Origin: PSRF01 sp051000815
Lineage (GTDB): Bacteria; Acidobacteriota; Blastocatellia; Pyrinomonadales; Pyrinomonadaceae
Reading direction: 5' to 3'
Length of the DNA stretch: 64,000 bases
Assembly: GCA_051000815.1 (NCBI GenBank)
Contig: JBPCNX010000094.1
Location: forward strand, 1-64,000
The notes beneath the pieces were generated by a model. That model worked only from the letters and a program-made list of their open reading frames with translations. It did not search any database and was not told the DNA's origin. Position 1 is the stretch's first letter. Every line of letters starts with the position of its first letter. Made by a program: the position numbers and the translations under genes. Positions 44,781 to 54,318 of the stretch are shown here, piece by piece.

Positions 44781-46004
44781 TTGAATCCCTGGCGCGGACT
44801 GGGAGCACTCCCGAAAGAGGTTTGGTTTCTGTGTCTGGCGATTCTGGTGAATCGCGCCGGGACAATGGTGCTTCCCTTCCTTACTCTCTATCTCACGGTC
44901 GATCGAAAATTCTCTGCCGGCCGCGCCGGCCTCGCCCTAACCATTTACGGCATTGCCGCCATCATTATTGCCCCGCTGGCCGGGCGCCTTTCGGATCGTT
45001 GGGGCAGTTTGCTCATCATCAAGCTCTCACTGTTTCTGAGCGGGCTGATCCTCTTCGTCTTTCCTTTCGTATCCAGTCTCTACGGAATTCTGGCCATCAC
45101 CGCAGTTTGGGCACTCGCCAATGAAGCTTTTCGACCACCCAGCATGGCGCTGATCGGCCGTCTCACTGCACCAGAGCAGCGTAAGATGGCATATGCCCTG
45201 AGCCGTCTCGCAATTAACCTGGGAATGAGTATCGGACCAGTGATTGGCGGCTTCCTGTCGATGCGCTCTTTCAAATCGTTGTTTTATGTAGACGGAACGA
45301 CTGCCATTCTGGCCGGCGTCTTAATCGCCGTGCTGCCGTGGCGAGTAACACGACATATCTCCGCATCGGCACCCACTGCAGCAGATCCTTCAGCGGTCGA
45401 ACCTCCTCAACCGCAGCTGAGTTACTCAAGCGTTCTGCGAGATCGGCGTTTCCTTTTTTTCCTCCTGGCAATGCTGCCGGTTGAGATGGTCTTCTTTCAA
45501 TCGCTCGCCGCGATGCCGCTTTTCGTGGTTCGCGATCTTCAAATATCGGCAGCGGGCTTCGGAATGCTGCTGGCTATCAACACGTTGTTGATTATCTTGA
45601 CGGAGGTGCCGCTGAACTCAGCAATGTTCGCCTGGTCACACCGTCATTCGTTAGCTCTCGGGGCACTTCTGGTTGGCGCCGGTTTTGGCGGACTGGCTTT
45701 AAGCAGCGGCGCCATTGGTGTGGCCATCACGGTTGTAGTTTGGACAGTTGGTGAAATGATTCTTTTGCCGGCGAGCTCCGCTTATGTTTCAGATCTAGCG
45801 CCACCCGCGCAGGCGGGAGCGTACATGGGACTGTACACGATGGGATTCAGCGCCGCATTTGCCCTGGGTCCATGGTTGGGAGTACACGTACTCGAAAAGT
45901 TTGGGCCAAGTGCTGTTTGGCTCGGCACCCTGGGGTGCGGTTGCACCACGGCCTTAATGATCTGGTTTCAGCGAACTCGGCATAACGCTGAAAGCGTTCG
46001 CTAA
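44781..46004 (+). CDS. MFS transporter (12-helix)
   Basis: A 407-residue protein with about 12 membrane helices. ILVNRAGTMVLPFLTLYLTV is helix 1. GIAAIIIAPLAGRLSDRWGSLLII carries motif A (GRLSDRWG). LAINLGMSIGPVIGGFL is the motif C-like part. The layout resembles MdtH-like drug exporters, but the substrate is not inferable. The start is TTG 44781, preceded by AAGGGG; an internal ATG would cut off helix 1. It lies 18 bp after tag and may share its transcript. Confidence 0.8.
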   Translation: MNPWRGLGALPKEVWFLCLAILVNRAGTMVLPFLTLYLTVDRKFSAGRAGLALTIYGIAAIIIAPLAGRLSDRWGSLLIIKLSLFLSGLILFVFPFVSSLYGILAITAVWALANEAFRPPSMALIGRLTAPEQRKMAYALSRLAINLGMSIGPVIGGFLSMRSFKSLFYVDGTTAILAGVLIAVLPWRVTRHISASAPTAADPSAVEPPQPQLSYSSVLRDRRFLFFLLAMLPVEMVFFQSLAAMPLFVVRDLQISAAGFGMLLAINTLLIILTEVPLNSAMFAWSHRHSLALGALLVGAGFGGLALSSGAIGVAITVVVWTVGEMILLPASSAYVSDLAPPAQAGAYMGLYTMGFSAAFALGPWLGVHVLEKFGPSAVWLGTLGCGCTTALMIWFQRTRHNAESVR

Positions 46005-46111
46005 TTAGAGGCTTCGTTGTCGGATCGGCTCGCTTGCTCTGTTGTTTCCCCACCAGATGGGGGGTCCGCGGAACTCAGCCATGTCATCTCACTCAATTGG
46101 GAGGCTCCTCA

Positions 46112-46555
46112 ATGCGAACGCTGCTCGCATCGTTTCTCTTAGCTGTTGTGTCTATCAATATGATTAGCTGCCAGCAGTATTCAGCTGGTCTGCAAAAAGG
46201 CTCTAACCGCGCTGAGGAAACTTCCGCGATCGGCTCCCTGCGTACGATCGCCCAGGCGCAGACGACGTTCAGCATCAGCAATGCCGGAAATTACGGAACC
46301 TTCGAGCAGTTAACGGAGGGCGGGTTTTTGGACTCACGTTTCCACCACAGTAGTCCGGCGTTGCACGGCTACGTCTTCAACATGCAGGTAAATCCGGCTA
46401 CCGAGGGTTCACAAGGTTCTTACAGTTGCAATGCCGATCCCGCACCGACTTCTAATCTCGGAGGTCGTCATTTCTATATTGATTCAATTTCACAAGAAAT
46501 TCGGGCGAACGCAACCCAACCGGCTACGGATAAAGATGAACCTTTAAAACCGTAA
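46112..46555 (+). CDS. pseudopilin-like lipoprotein
   Basis: A 147-residue protein. The signal peptide (LLASFLLAVVSINMISC) ends in a likely lipobox Cys, so the protein is probably lipid-anchored. The mature part starts with EETSAIGSLRTIAQAQTTFS and GNYGTFEQLTEGGFLD, a pattern seen in the soluble domain of type IV pilins and GspG-like pseudopilins of Acidobacteriota. The usual type III signal and the long hydrophobic helix are absent. It may be a pilin-derived lipoprotein. GGGAGG before ATG 46112 supports the start. Confidence 0.6.
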   Translation: MRTLLASFLLAVVSINMISCQQYSAGLQKGSNRAEETSAIGSLRTIAQAQTTFSISNAGNYGTFEQLTEGGFLDSRFHHSSPALHGYVFNMQVNPATEGSQGSYSCNADPAPTSNLGGRHFYIDSISQEIRANATQPATDKDEPLKP

Positions 46556-46601
46556 TCAAGCCGGTTCAGCTCGTATAAAAAGGAGCATACAGCTGACCGT
46601 C

Positions 46602-46985
46602 ATGGATAAAATCAATCTCAAGCAGAAGCTGACCCTTATCGCGGAACATTGGAAGCCACACATAGTGGGCGATTTGAACGGACAACAGGTCAAACTCGTA
46701 AAGTTTCAGGGACCATTTACCTGGCATCATCATGACAACGAAGACGAGCTGTTCCTGGTCGTCAAAGGAAAATTCCGCATGGAGTATCGTGAAGGTATTG
46801 ACGCTGCCGGGAAGGAGCAATCAATATGGCTGGAACCGGGTGAGTTGGTGATCGTTCCGCGCGGCGTCGAGCACCGGCCGGTAGCCGATGAAGAAGCGCA
46901 CGTCCTGCTTTTTGAACCAGCGACAACTCTGAACACCGGCAACGTTGAAAACGAACTCACTGTCCATAACTTGGCGCGGCTTTAG
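46602..46985 (+). CDS. single-domain cupin
   Basis: A 127-residue cupin with TWHHHDNEDELFLVVKGKF as motif 1 (His cluster HHHDNEDE) and PGELVIVPRGVEHRPVADEE as motif 2. It is soluble and probably binds one metal ion. Small cupins of this type (DUF861-like) have varied or unknown functions. AAAAGGAG lies upstream of ATG 46602 at a longer spacing than usual. Confidence 0.8.
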   Translation: MDKINLKQKLTLIAEHWKPHIVGDLNGQQVKLVKFQGPFTWHHHDNEDELFLVVKGKFRMEYREGIDAAGKEQSIWLEPGELVIVPRGVEHRPVADEEAHVLLFEPATTLNTGNVENELTVHNLARL

Positions 46986-47118
46986 GCTCCCGCCAACTTG
47001 TTTGAAATTTTTGAGGCCCCCTGCCCCAATCGGAAAACTACCTCGCACTAAAGAAACTGGTGACGCCGAGACCGCACCTGTGTGAAGATAAATGAAATTT
47101 GAAATGGAGGCTTAAGTT

Positions 47119-48258
47119 GTGAACAGAAACTTCCCCTTGATGTTGGTCACACTCCTGCTACTGGTCGTTACGAGCACGGTTGTAACCGCGCAACATCCTT
47201 CGAGCATTGCCGCCAACGTACCAGTCAATGAGCCAAAGGTTGTTCTTAGCCAGGAGGTTTTGGCGGCTCTGGCAACGCTGCCCGAGGCCGATACCCTCGT
47301 ATTCATCAATCCTCGCCGGATCATCAATGAAGCGATCCCCCGCATGATGCCGGAGAAAGATTTGGAGGGCCTGCGGAAGGCATTCGTCGACATGAAGCAG
47401 TTTGCGGGCGTCGACCCAACGCAGCTGAACTTTATTGTCATGGCGGTGCGTTTCCGCAAACCGACAGCGGATCTCATGTTCGCTCCCCCCGAATTCATGG
47501 CGGTCACGAGCGGCGATTTCAGCTCCGAGGGGTTGGTGGCGCTGGCCAGAGCAGCATCACAGGGAAAACTTCGGGACGAGAAGTATGGTGAAAAGACTCT
47601 ATCGTTGATGACAATCGACCCGATCGTCAAAGAGTCGGAGAAGAACCCTTTCCTCAAATCGTTTTCCGAAGTGGGAGTCGTCCCCCTCAGCGCCAACATG
47701 TTGGCCGTCGGCACGCCAGGTTACCTTCGGGCAGCCGTTGATGCCGCCGCCGGCAATGGTCGTATCAGTGTCGACAGTTTGAATTCCCTACTCAGAGATC
47801 CGAGCGTTCTCGCCAGCGTTGCGGGTTCGCCCTGGGATTCCTTCGCGAAGAGTCTGGGACTTCTCGGCACAGAAGCAAATGTGCGGGCGGCAAAGTGCGA
47901 GTCGAACCTCGGCGACTTCTATGTTGCGCTTACCATGGATGCCACCAATTTCATGTTGCGCGGGGCGATGGGTGCTGACAACCCTGACACCGCGAAGATC
48001 ATTAACAATCTTGCGAATGGTTTTCTGCGCCAGGCAACGTCTTACGTCCCGGACAAGACGGGGCAGAATGTGATGAGCAGTCTGAAGCTATCGGCGACGG
48101 ACAACGAGGTCGTCCTAAGTGCGGACGTTCCCCAGCAAATGGTTCTTGATTTCATGAAGTCGCAAATGCAGCCGAAGAAACAGGACGCGGCGGCGGCGAC
48201 CAAACCCGCCGCGAAGAAGCCTGTCGTTCGACGCAAGCGGAGAAGACCGAGTCAATAG
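47119..48258 (+). CDS. secreted hypothetical protein with basic tail
   Basis: A 379-residue protein with a signal peptide (LMLVTLLLLVVTSTVVTAQ). The mature part has mixed alpha/beta character with LPEADTLVFINPRRIINEAIP near the N-terminus and MLAVGTPGYLRAAVDAAAGN in the middle. This pattern occurs in uncharacterised Acidobacteriota proteins. The tail is Ala/Lys-rich and strongly basic (KPAAKKPVVRRKRRRPSQ). The start is GTG 47119, set by GGAGG at 47106-47110. Function unknown. Confidence 0.65.
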   Translation: MNRNFPLMLVTLLLLVVTSTVVTAQHPSSIAANVPVNEPKVVLSQEVLAALATLPEADTLVFINPRRIINEAIPRMMPEKDLEGLRKAFVDMKQFAGVDPTQLNFIVMAVRFRKPTADLMFAPPEFMAVTSGDFSSEGLVALARAASQGKLRDEKYGEKTLSLMTIDPIVKESEKNPFLKSFSEVGVVPLSANMLAVGTPGYLRAAVDAAAGNGRISVDSLNSLLRDPSVLASVAGSPWDSFAKSLGLLGTEANVRAAKCESNLGDFYVALTMDATNFMLRGAMGADNPDTAKIINNLANGFLRQATSYVPDKTGQNVMSSLKLSATDNEVVLSADVPQQMVLDFMKSQMQPKKQDAAAATKPAAKKPVVRRKRRRPSQ

Positions 48259-48318
48259 GCAGGTAAGTAAATACGAGAGCTCCCCGGTTCGCTGAAGTTC
48301 ATCAAAAGGAGTTTTAGA

Positions 48319-48888
48319 ATGAATAAGTCGCGGCGTCTCGTTGTCGTAAGCGCAGCTTTGGTGCTATCAGCGTTTCTGCTGTCGCTAATCTCGTTCGGTC
48401 AGGGTTCGCAAAACCAGCAGAATTCCTCGACCAACAAATCGGCAACTCCTTCAAGAACGGAAAGCCCTCCCACAAACAAGTCTGACACGCAATCGGCGCC
48501 ACGCTCGATAATGCCGCCGGCCGGAACGCCCGACTTCTCACAAAACACCTGGAATATTCCAGCTGACGCCGATGAGACGAAGAACCCGGTGGCGGCAAAC
48601 GAGGATTCCATCGCCAAAGGCAAAGAGCTCTTCATGGGGCCAAAAGGCAACTGCATCTTCTGTCATGGCGAGTCAGGTGCGGGCAACAAAGAGAACTTGC
48701 CGCGGCTCAGGAGGGTACCGGCTGACCTTTCAGACGGTGAGCGGATGCCTAAACTCTCCGACGGCGAAATCTTTTGGAAGATCACTAAAGGAATACCTGG
48801 GATCATGCCGGCCCGGGAAAAACAACTGACAGAAGAACAGCGCTGGCAAGTCGTAAACTTCGTTCGCACGCTGGCTAAAGAGAAGTAG
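48319..48888 (+). CDS. secreted c-type cytochrome
   Basis: A 189-residue protein with an N-terminal export signal (VVSAALVLSAFLLSLISFG) and a Ser/Thr/Asn-rich linker of about 45 residues. A single cytochrome c domain follows. The haem site is CIFCH, preceded by KGKELFMGPKGN. A conserved Met after IPGIMPAREKQL is the likely sixth ligand. WQVVNFVRTL closes the fold, as in class I cytochromes. It is probably periplasmic and transfers electrons, but the partners are not nearby. Confidence 0.85.
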   Translation: MNKSRRLVVVSAALVLSAFLLSLISFGQGSQNQQNSSTNKSATPSRTESPPTNKSDTQSAPRSIMPPAGTPDFSQNTWNIPADADETKNPVAANEDSIAKGKELFMGPKGNCIFCHGESGAGNKENLPRLRRVPADLSDGERMPKLSDGEIFWKITKGIPGIMPAREKQLTEEQRWQVVNFVRTLAKEK

Positions 48889-48931
48889 AAATCCAGGAGC
48901 CAGTAGTCAGTAGCCAGATGGGCCTTTTTGG

Positions 48932-48937
48932 TATAAT
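48932..48937 (+). promoter_or_regulatory. candidate -10 box (TATAAT)
   Basis: TATAAT, perfect sigma-70 consensus, 50 bp upstream of the S9 peptidase start, within TTTTTGGTATAATAGCGC. No good -35 hexamer is seen 16-18 bp upstream, so this is a weak to moderate call. Confidence 0.35.
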
Positions 48938-48986
48938 AGCGCCCTACCCAAGGGACTGATTTCGCGTGCCTAAAGGAGATTTACTG

Positions 48987-50928
48987 ATGAAAACCCTAAC
49001 CGGAATTCTGTTCCTTCTGATCCTCGCCTCGATCTCTCTGATGGCGCAGAACAGCGTCATTGTTCCCAACGAAAACCTCGTGGCCGAAGGAGTGCCGACA
49101 ATTCCCGGCTCGCTCGCTGAGACGGTGGGTCGTTACACCGAATTTCGCGCGGCATCATTTACGAGCTGGCACTCCAGCAAGCGCGAGATGTTGATCAGTA
49201 CGCGCTTTGGCGATACCGCGCAGGTTCATCAAGTTAAATTCCCGGGTGGCGATCGTCGCCAGCTGACTTTCTTTCCCGATCGTGTAGGTGGCGGTAACTT
49301 TCCGCCAAAAGGCGGAGAGTTCTTCATCTTCAACAAAGACACTGGCGGCAATGAATTTTTTCAGGGCTACCGGTACGATCTGGCGACCGGGAACGTCACG
49401 CTGCTCACCGACGGTAAATCGAGGAACACCGGAGGCTTGTGGTCGAACTCGGGTCAATGGCTCGCGTATGGATCGACGCGGCGCAACGGTAAAGATGTGG
49501 ATCTGTATGTTATCAACCCCGCCGATCCGAAAACTGACAAAGTTCTCGCGCAACTGGATGGTGGAGGCTGGCGCGCCTCAGATTTTTCTCCTGACGATCG
49601 CCAGATCATTCTCTTTGAACTTATCTCGGCCAACGAAAGCTATCTCTGGCTAGTCAACGCTGCAACGGGGGAGAAGACGCTAGTAACCCCCAAAGGCGGT
49701 GCGGAAAAGGTCGCTTATGGCGGCGGTCAGTTTAGCAAAGACGGTAAGGGCGTTTACGTCACTACCGATCTCAATTCCGAGTTTCGGCGACTCGCCTATT
49801 TAGACCTTGCCACTAGGCAACACAAGTTCCTGACCGATCACATCAAGTGGGACGTCGATGAATTCGATCTTTCACCGGATGGGAGAACTCTTGCTTTTGT
49901 TGCTAACGAGGATGGCGTCGCTCGCCTGCATTTGCTGGACACAGCTACCGGCAAAGAGATGCCCGTTGCCAAACTTCCGCTTGGCCAAATCTTCGGCCAT
50001 CGAATGGCATGACAATGGAACCGATCTTGGCTTCACGCTCGTGTCTGCTCGTTCCACTTCCGACGTTTATTCGCTTGATGTCAAAACAGGGAAGGTGGAT
50101 CGCTGGACCTTCAGCGAGACAGGAGGGCTCAACACCGATAACTTCTCAGAAGGCGAGCTCGTTCGCTGGAAAACTTTCGATGACCGAATGATTTCCGGTT
50201 TTCTTTATTTGCCGCCGGCGACGTTCAAGGGTCCTCGCCCGGTCGTGATCAATATTCATGGCGGGCCGGAAGGACAGGCACGTCCGGGATTCCTGGGCCG
50301 TAGTAACTATTTCCTCAATGAAATGGGTGTGGCCATTATCTTCCCCAACATCCGCGGTTCTTCAGGCTACGGCAAAACATTTCTAAAACTCGACAACGGA
50401 CTCTTGCGCGAGGATTCATACAAGGACATCAACGCCTTGATCGACTGGATCAAAACGCGTCCTGAGCTCGATGCCGATCGTATTATGGTCACCGGCGGCT
50501 CCTATGGCGGCCACATGACACTTGCGGTAGCGACAAATTATGGCGACCGCATTCGCTCAGCACTTTCCGTCGTCGGGCCGTCGAACCTAGTAACGTTCCT
50601 CAAGAACACACAAGACTACCGGCGCGATCTTCGACGTGTCGAGTATGGGGACGAACGTGACCCAAAGATGGCGGAATTTTTGGAGAGGACAGCGCCACTC
50701 TACAATGTCCAGAAAATCAAGAAGCCACTCTTCGTCGTCCAGGGAAAAAACGATCCGCGCGTACCCGCCAGTGAGTCAGAACAGATGGTCGCGGCGGTGA
50801 GAAAGAATGGAACCCCCGTGTGGTACCTGCTCGGCAAGGACGAGGGCCATGGCTTTGCCAAGAAGAAGAACGTTGATTTCCAGTTCTACGCCACAATAAT
50901 GTTCATGCAGGAACATCTGTTGAAATAG
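48987..50928 (+). pseudogene. S9 family peptidase (prolyl oligopeptidase type), frameshifted
   Basis: Encodes about 647 residues if repaired. The signal peptide (GILFLLILASISLMAQ) leads into a beta-propeller, with WSNSGQWLAYGSTRRNGKD typical of WD-like blades. The frame is lost at 49991-49994, where CTTC appears instead of the expected CTC, and ends at 50012. The next frame continues at once with SAIEWHDNGTDLGFTLVS. The hydrolase domain has HGGPEGQARP and the serine motif GGSYGGHM, then DPRVPASESEQ and the His in DEGHGFAKK. All catalytic parts survive, so one extra T is the only defect. It may be a real pseudogene or an assembly error. ATG 48987 follows AAAGGAG. Confidence 0.8.
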
Positions 50929-50974
50929 TTCTGGTCGCTTTGCATCCGGGTGAATCGTCAACACTGCACTAATT

Positions 50975-51520
50975 ATGGATCCAGCAGCAGCAATTGCCGT
51001 TTTGACGGCGATGATTACACCGGCAGTGTTAATTTCGGCTTGTGGCAGCATGATACTCTCCACTTCCGGACGACTAGGGCGCGTTGTTGATCGCGTCCGC
51101 GCTCTTTCTGATCGACTGGAAGCGATTTCGGATACCCAATCCAATCCCGAGATCGCCCGCGAGCGTCAGGCAATCATCTTTCAACAGCTGGATAAACTGA
51201 CAAGTCGAGCGCGCATCCTGCAACGCTCGATGGTGACCTTCTACCTGGCGTTGGGAATGTTTGTGGCCACCAGTGTGGCGATTGGGATCGTCGCGATTGC
51301 CGACAAGCCGCGCTATAACCTGGTGCCGGTCATCGTGGGTCTCATCGGCGCCTGCTTTCTGTTCTATGGCAGCATGCTGTTGATCTTCGAAGCCCGGCTC
51401 GCCCTCAGCACCATCCATGTGGAAATGGACTTCATCTGGAGTCAGACGAAGAGAGTTGCTCCGGCCGACATCGTCGGTCAGCATAAACCCCACTTCGTCC
51501 ACTTTCGCAGACATACGTAA
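50975..51520 (+). CDS. DUF2721 membrane protein
   Basis: A 181-residue protein. It starts AVLTAMITPAVLISACGSMI, then STSGRLGRVVDRVRALSDRL, a soluble coiled stretch, and two further membrane helices (FYLALGMFVATSVAIGIVAI and PVIVGLIGACFLFYGSML). The opening TPAVLISACGSMILSTSxRLGRVVDRVR is the DUF2721 signature. Function unknown. ATG 50975. Confidence 0.85.
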   Translation: MDPAAAIAVLTAMITPAVLISACGSMILSTSGRLGRVVDRVRALSDRLEAISDTQSNPEIARERQAIIFQQLDKLTSRARILQRSMVTFYLALGMFVATSVAIGIVAIADKPRYNLVPVIVGLIGACFLFYGSMLLIFEARLALSTIHVEMDFIWSQTKRVAPADIVGQHKPHFVHFRRHT

Positions 51521-51522
51521 TT

Positions 51523-51722
51523 ACGGCTTTGCCGCCGGATGTGCGGCGGTGGCCTTGCCGCCGGCCGCAAGCCTAATAATTCGGCTGGGCTGCGCCCTCG
51601 GTTTTGAGCTTGGCCCTCCGTTCTAAGGGAGAAGGGTCGCACCTTGGGCATAGCCCCAAACTCATGTAGCGTGCTTACGGCGGGGCAAAGCCGCCGTCGC
51701 ACATCCGGCGGCGAAGCCGATC
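51523..51722. repeat. long stem-loop repeat, family C, copy 3
   Basis: The arms (51523-51565 and 51679-51719) share GCCGCCGGATGTGCGGCGG and its complement. The loop again holds a GGGCATAGCCC hairpin. It fills the 51521-51754 gap; nothing else is seen. Confidence 0.9.
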
Positions 51723-51754
51723 TGATAATGCCGCACACCTTCTAGAGGAAAGCA

Positions 51755-52783
51755 ATGCAGGTCCAGTCACACATCCAACCTTCCTATCTTTCACTGCTTG
51801 AAAAGGGTGAGTTGCAGGAACGGGTGGCACAGCTTGAGCACCTGCTCGAACGCTGCACCGTGTGCCCGCGAGACTGTCTCAACAACCGCATTGAGAATGA
51901 GATCGCCGCTTGCTATTCCGGACGCCTGCCGATTGTGTCGTCCTACACAGCGCACTTCGGCGAAGAACCCGCACTGGTAGGGACTGCGGGCGCCGGTAAT
52001 ATTTTCTTTGGCAACTGCAATCTTCGTTGTGTCTATTGCCAGAACTACCAGATCTCACAAACGCACAAGGAACAGATCAAGAACGAGGTGACTCATGAGC
52101 GGCTCGCCGAAATGATGCTGGAGTTGCAGGCCAAAGGATGTCACAACATCAACTTTGTTTCACCCACGCACTTCGCGCCGCAGATGGCGCGCGCAGTTTT
52201 GCTGGCCACCCAAGCAGGGCTTCGCTTGCCTGTCGTTTACAACACGAATGCCTATGATTCTGTAGCGGTGTTGAAGTTACTCGAAGGCATCGTTGATGTT
52301 TACTTGCCGGATCTGAAGTATGCGGAGGACGAAGCGGGATATCTATATTCGAAAGTTAAGAGCTACAAAGAGTATTCACGGCTGGCTATCAGCGAAATGT
52401 TTCGGCAAACGGGTGCTGAACTCGTCTTTGATGAGCAGGGATTGCTAAAGCGGGGTTTGATAATTCGGCTACTCGTGCTGCCAAACGACATTGCCGGCAT
52501 TCGTGAATCTATTGAGTGGATCAAAGACGTTCTCAGCCCACATGTGGCGATCTCGCTCATGGCTCAGTATTACCCCACCAACCAGGCTGAGACAAACCGT
52601 CGTCACATACTCTTATCGCGTCGCATCACGGAAACCGAATGGCTGCGAGCGGTCTCAGTGCTGGAAGAACTCGAGATGGAAGAAGGCTGGATGCAGGAGT
52701 TTGATGGCGCCGCCTACTACTATCGTCCTGACTTCACCAATCCCGTCACTCCATTCACAGACATCCGGGATTTCCAGGAATAA
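51755..52783 (+). CDS. radical SAM protein, PflA-like (COG1313 group)
   Basis: A 342-residue protein. The N-terminus has a Cys cluster RCTVCPRDCLNN (C34, C37, C41) plus C53, seen in this subgroup. The radical SAM cluster site CNLRCVYC (C88, C92, C95) fits CxxxCxxC. VVYNTNAYDSVAVLKLLEGI and VDVYLPDLKY match pyruvate formate-lyase activase-like proteins. Such proteins generate a 5'-deoxyadenosyl radical; the substrate is unknown, and no PflB is nearby. ATG 51755. Confidence 0.85.
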   Translation: MQVQSHIQPSYLSLLEKGELQERVAQLEHLLERCTVCPRDCLNNRIENEIAACYSGRLPIVSSYTAHFGEEPALVGTAGAGNIFFGNCNLRCVYCQNYQISQTHKEQIKNEVTHERLAEMMLELQAKGCHNINFVSPTHFAPQMARAVLLATQAGLRLPVVYNTNAYDSVAVLKLLEGIVDVYLPDLKYAEDEAGYLYSKVKSYKEYSRLAISEMFRQTGAELVFDEQGLLKRGLIIRLLVLPNDIAGIRESIEWIKDVLSPHVAISLMAQYYPTNQAETNRRHILLSRRITETEWLRAVSVLEELEMEEGWMQEFDGAAYYYRPDFTNPVTPFTDIRDFQE

Positions 52784-52795
52784 AGTGATCTGTCG

Positions 52796-53419
52796 TTAGC
52801 GATCAACGTTCAACTGGTGGGTCGTATGTTCTGTTACGGATGCCAGAGTGTGAGGATTCCGTTCAGGCTCATTTCTCGCCGCCTCGAGGATTGGCGGCGC
52901 GCTCTTGAAGGACGCGTGTTTCAACTCCGAGTCAAGCGCTTGTTGACTGCGCGCCTCGTCCGTGTGGTCTGCAAGCTTTTTGCGCGGCACGGTGAAAATC
53001 AAACCATTCAGCATTATTCCTAACCCGATAAAGAACGCGACCAGGCCCGGAATTATCAAGACAAACAATTGTTTTTCGCTGAAGCTTGCCAGTACACCTC
53101 CCAGACATACGCCGAGGCCGATGCACGACATAATCATTCCGGCGCGCAGCCGACGCAGACGCCTTTCGGCTGGCGACTCAAGGAACTTTTCCACCTCAGG
53201 CAAGACGTCCTCAGCGACTTTGTGCAATTCACTCGCCGATTCGGTCATTCGAATCTTGTCAGCTACCGCCCGCCCAATCTGGTCTCGCGCCGACACGGCC
53301 GACTCGGTAATAGCATCCGGTCGCTCGAGCGTGATCCGCACTGGTCGGAGATCAGTGCCGCAGGCGCGGCAATACTGACTAAGTTGTCTTTCTTCAGAGC
53401 CGCAAGCAGGACAATACAT
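52796..53419 (-). CDS. zinc-ribbon membrane protein
   Basis: A 207-residue protein. The N-terminus is a zinc ribbon, MYCPACGSE and YCRACGTDLR (two CxxC). An acidic/helical segment leads to two membrane helices (MIMSCIGLGVCLGGVLASF and FVLIIPGLVAFFIGLGIMLN). The C-terminus is polar. Such zinc-ribbon plus double-helix proteins are common and uncharacterised. Convergent with the radical SAM gene (12 bp between). Confidence 0.75.
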   Translation of the reverse strand: MYCPACGSEERQLSQYCRACGTDLRPVRITLERPDAITESAVSARDQIGRAVADKIRMTESASELHKVAEDVLPEVEKFLESPAERRLRRLRAGMIMSCIGLGVCLGGVLASFSEKQLFVLIIPGLVAFFIGLGIMLNGLIFTVPRKKLADHTDEARSQQALDSELKHASFKSAPPILEAARNEPERNPHTLASVTEHTTHQLNVDR

Positions 53420-53521
53420 GATGCATAGTACGCCGGCTTTGGAAATCCGGTTCCTTCAGCGCTCAAATTCTGGTTGATAGTCTTCGAGTGATGAACCTGG
53501 CCACCGGCATCGCTGGTCGGA

Positions 53522-53803
53522 TCAAGCCTCTATTTTGACGCCCTTCCAAAAGGCCACATAGTCCTTGATCTCGGCAGCAGCAGCCTTGGGTTCCGGGTAA
53601 TACCATGCGGCATCCTTATTAACCTGGCCATCGACGACGACATTGTAATAGCTCGCTTCGCCTTTCCAGGGACAGGTGGTGTGGGTGTCGCTCGGTTGAT
53701 AATGTTCTGCTTTGATCGTGTCGGGCGGAAAATAGTGATTACCTTCAATCACGATCGTCTTATCGCTTTCGGCGAGAGTAGCGTTGTTCCAGATGGCTTT
53801 CAT
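53522..53803 (-). CDS. DUF427 protein
   Basis: A 93-residue protein with the DUF427 pattern: AIWNNATLAESDKTIVIEGN, YFPPDTIKAEHY, TTCPWKGEASYYNV, AAWYYPEPKAAAAEIKDYVAFW. Length is typical. The fold is a small beta barrel of unknown function. It lies within the - strand cluster. Confidence 0.9.
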   Translation of the reverse strand: MKAIWNNATLAESDKTIVIEGNHYFPPDTIKAEHYQPSDTHTTCPWKGEASYYNVVVDGQVNKDAAWYYPEPKAAAAEIKDYVAFWKGVKIEA

Positions 53804-53811
53804 AAGTTTGG

Positions 53812-53892
53812 TCTCAAGTCTCAGGTCTCGGGTCTCAGGTCTCGGGTCTCGGGTGTCAGGCTTTTTGGGACTTGAGACTTGGGACTTGAGTC
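53812..53892. repeat. inverted GTCTCAGG-unit tract
   Basis: Units of CTCAAGTCTCAGGTCTCGGG repeat from 53812 to 53860. They meet the complement GGGACTTGAGACTTGGGACT at 53867-53892. It lies between the DUF427 and MoaD-like genes. Confidence 0.8.
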
Positions 53893-53898
53893 TTTTTT

Positions 53899-54177
53899 CT
53901 ATCCCCCACTCACTGAAGGCAGAATGGTAATCTCCCCGCCCTCCGGGAGTTTTGTATCCAACAAATCCTTGCGACGAATGTTTTCTCCGTTAAGAAAAAC
54001 GTTTACGTGCTGCCGCAGTTCCCCTTTCTCAGTTACCACTCGGTCGCGGAGTCCCACATGCAGCCGCCACAACTCGTTTAAGGCTTCACCCACAGTCGCG
54101 GGTGCGGACTCCAGTTCAATCCCACTACGCCCATTCGTGAAGTCTGTCAGGAAGCCGGTGATGTTGACCGTGATCAT
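53899..54177 (-). CDS. MoaD/ThiS-like ubiquitin-fold protein
   Basis: A 92-residue protein: MITVNITGFLTDFTNGRSGI, TVGEALNELWRLHVGLRDRV, HVNVFLNGENIRRKDLLDTK, EGGEITILPSVSGG. It ends in the di-glycine required for adenylation and thiocarboxylation. Family members carry sulfur for molybdopterin, thiamin or amino acid synthesis. The activating E1-like (MoeB/ThiF) enzyme is not nearby. ATG 54177; the longer upstream frame is non-homologous. Confidence 0.9.
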   Translation of the reverse strand: MITVNITGFLTDFTNGRSGIELESAPATVGEALNELWRLHVGLRDRVVTEKGELRQHVNVFLNGENIRRKDLLDTKLPEGGEITILPSVSGG

Positions 54178-54271
54178 AATGCTCAGATGCCAAATTACCG
54201 ATAGTGAATGAACTCGAAAAAGCGGGGGTAAACCACCCTTCCGGACTGCACGTCTCTTCCAAGCTACGATT

Positions 54272-54306
54272 GCGCCAATTGGCAATTGGCAATCGGAAAT
54301 TGGCAA
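54272..54306. repeat. GCCAATTGCC tract
   Basis: CCAATTGGCAATTGGCAATC and GGAAATTGGCAATTCC, same family as 10335-10365. It lies between the MoaD-like and YciI-like genes. Confidence 0.6.
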
Positions 54307-54318
54307 TTCCAAAACCGC

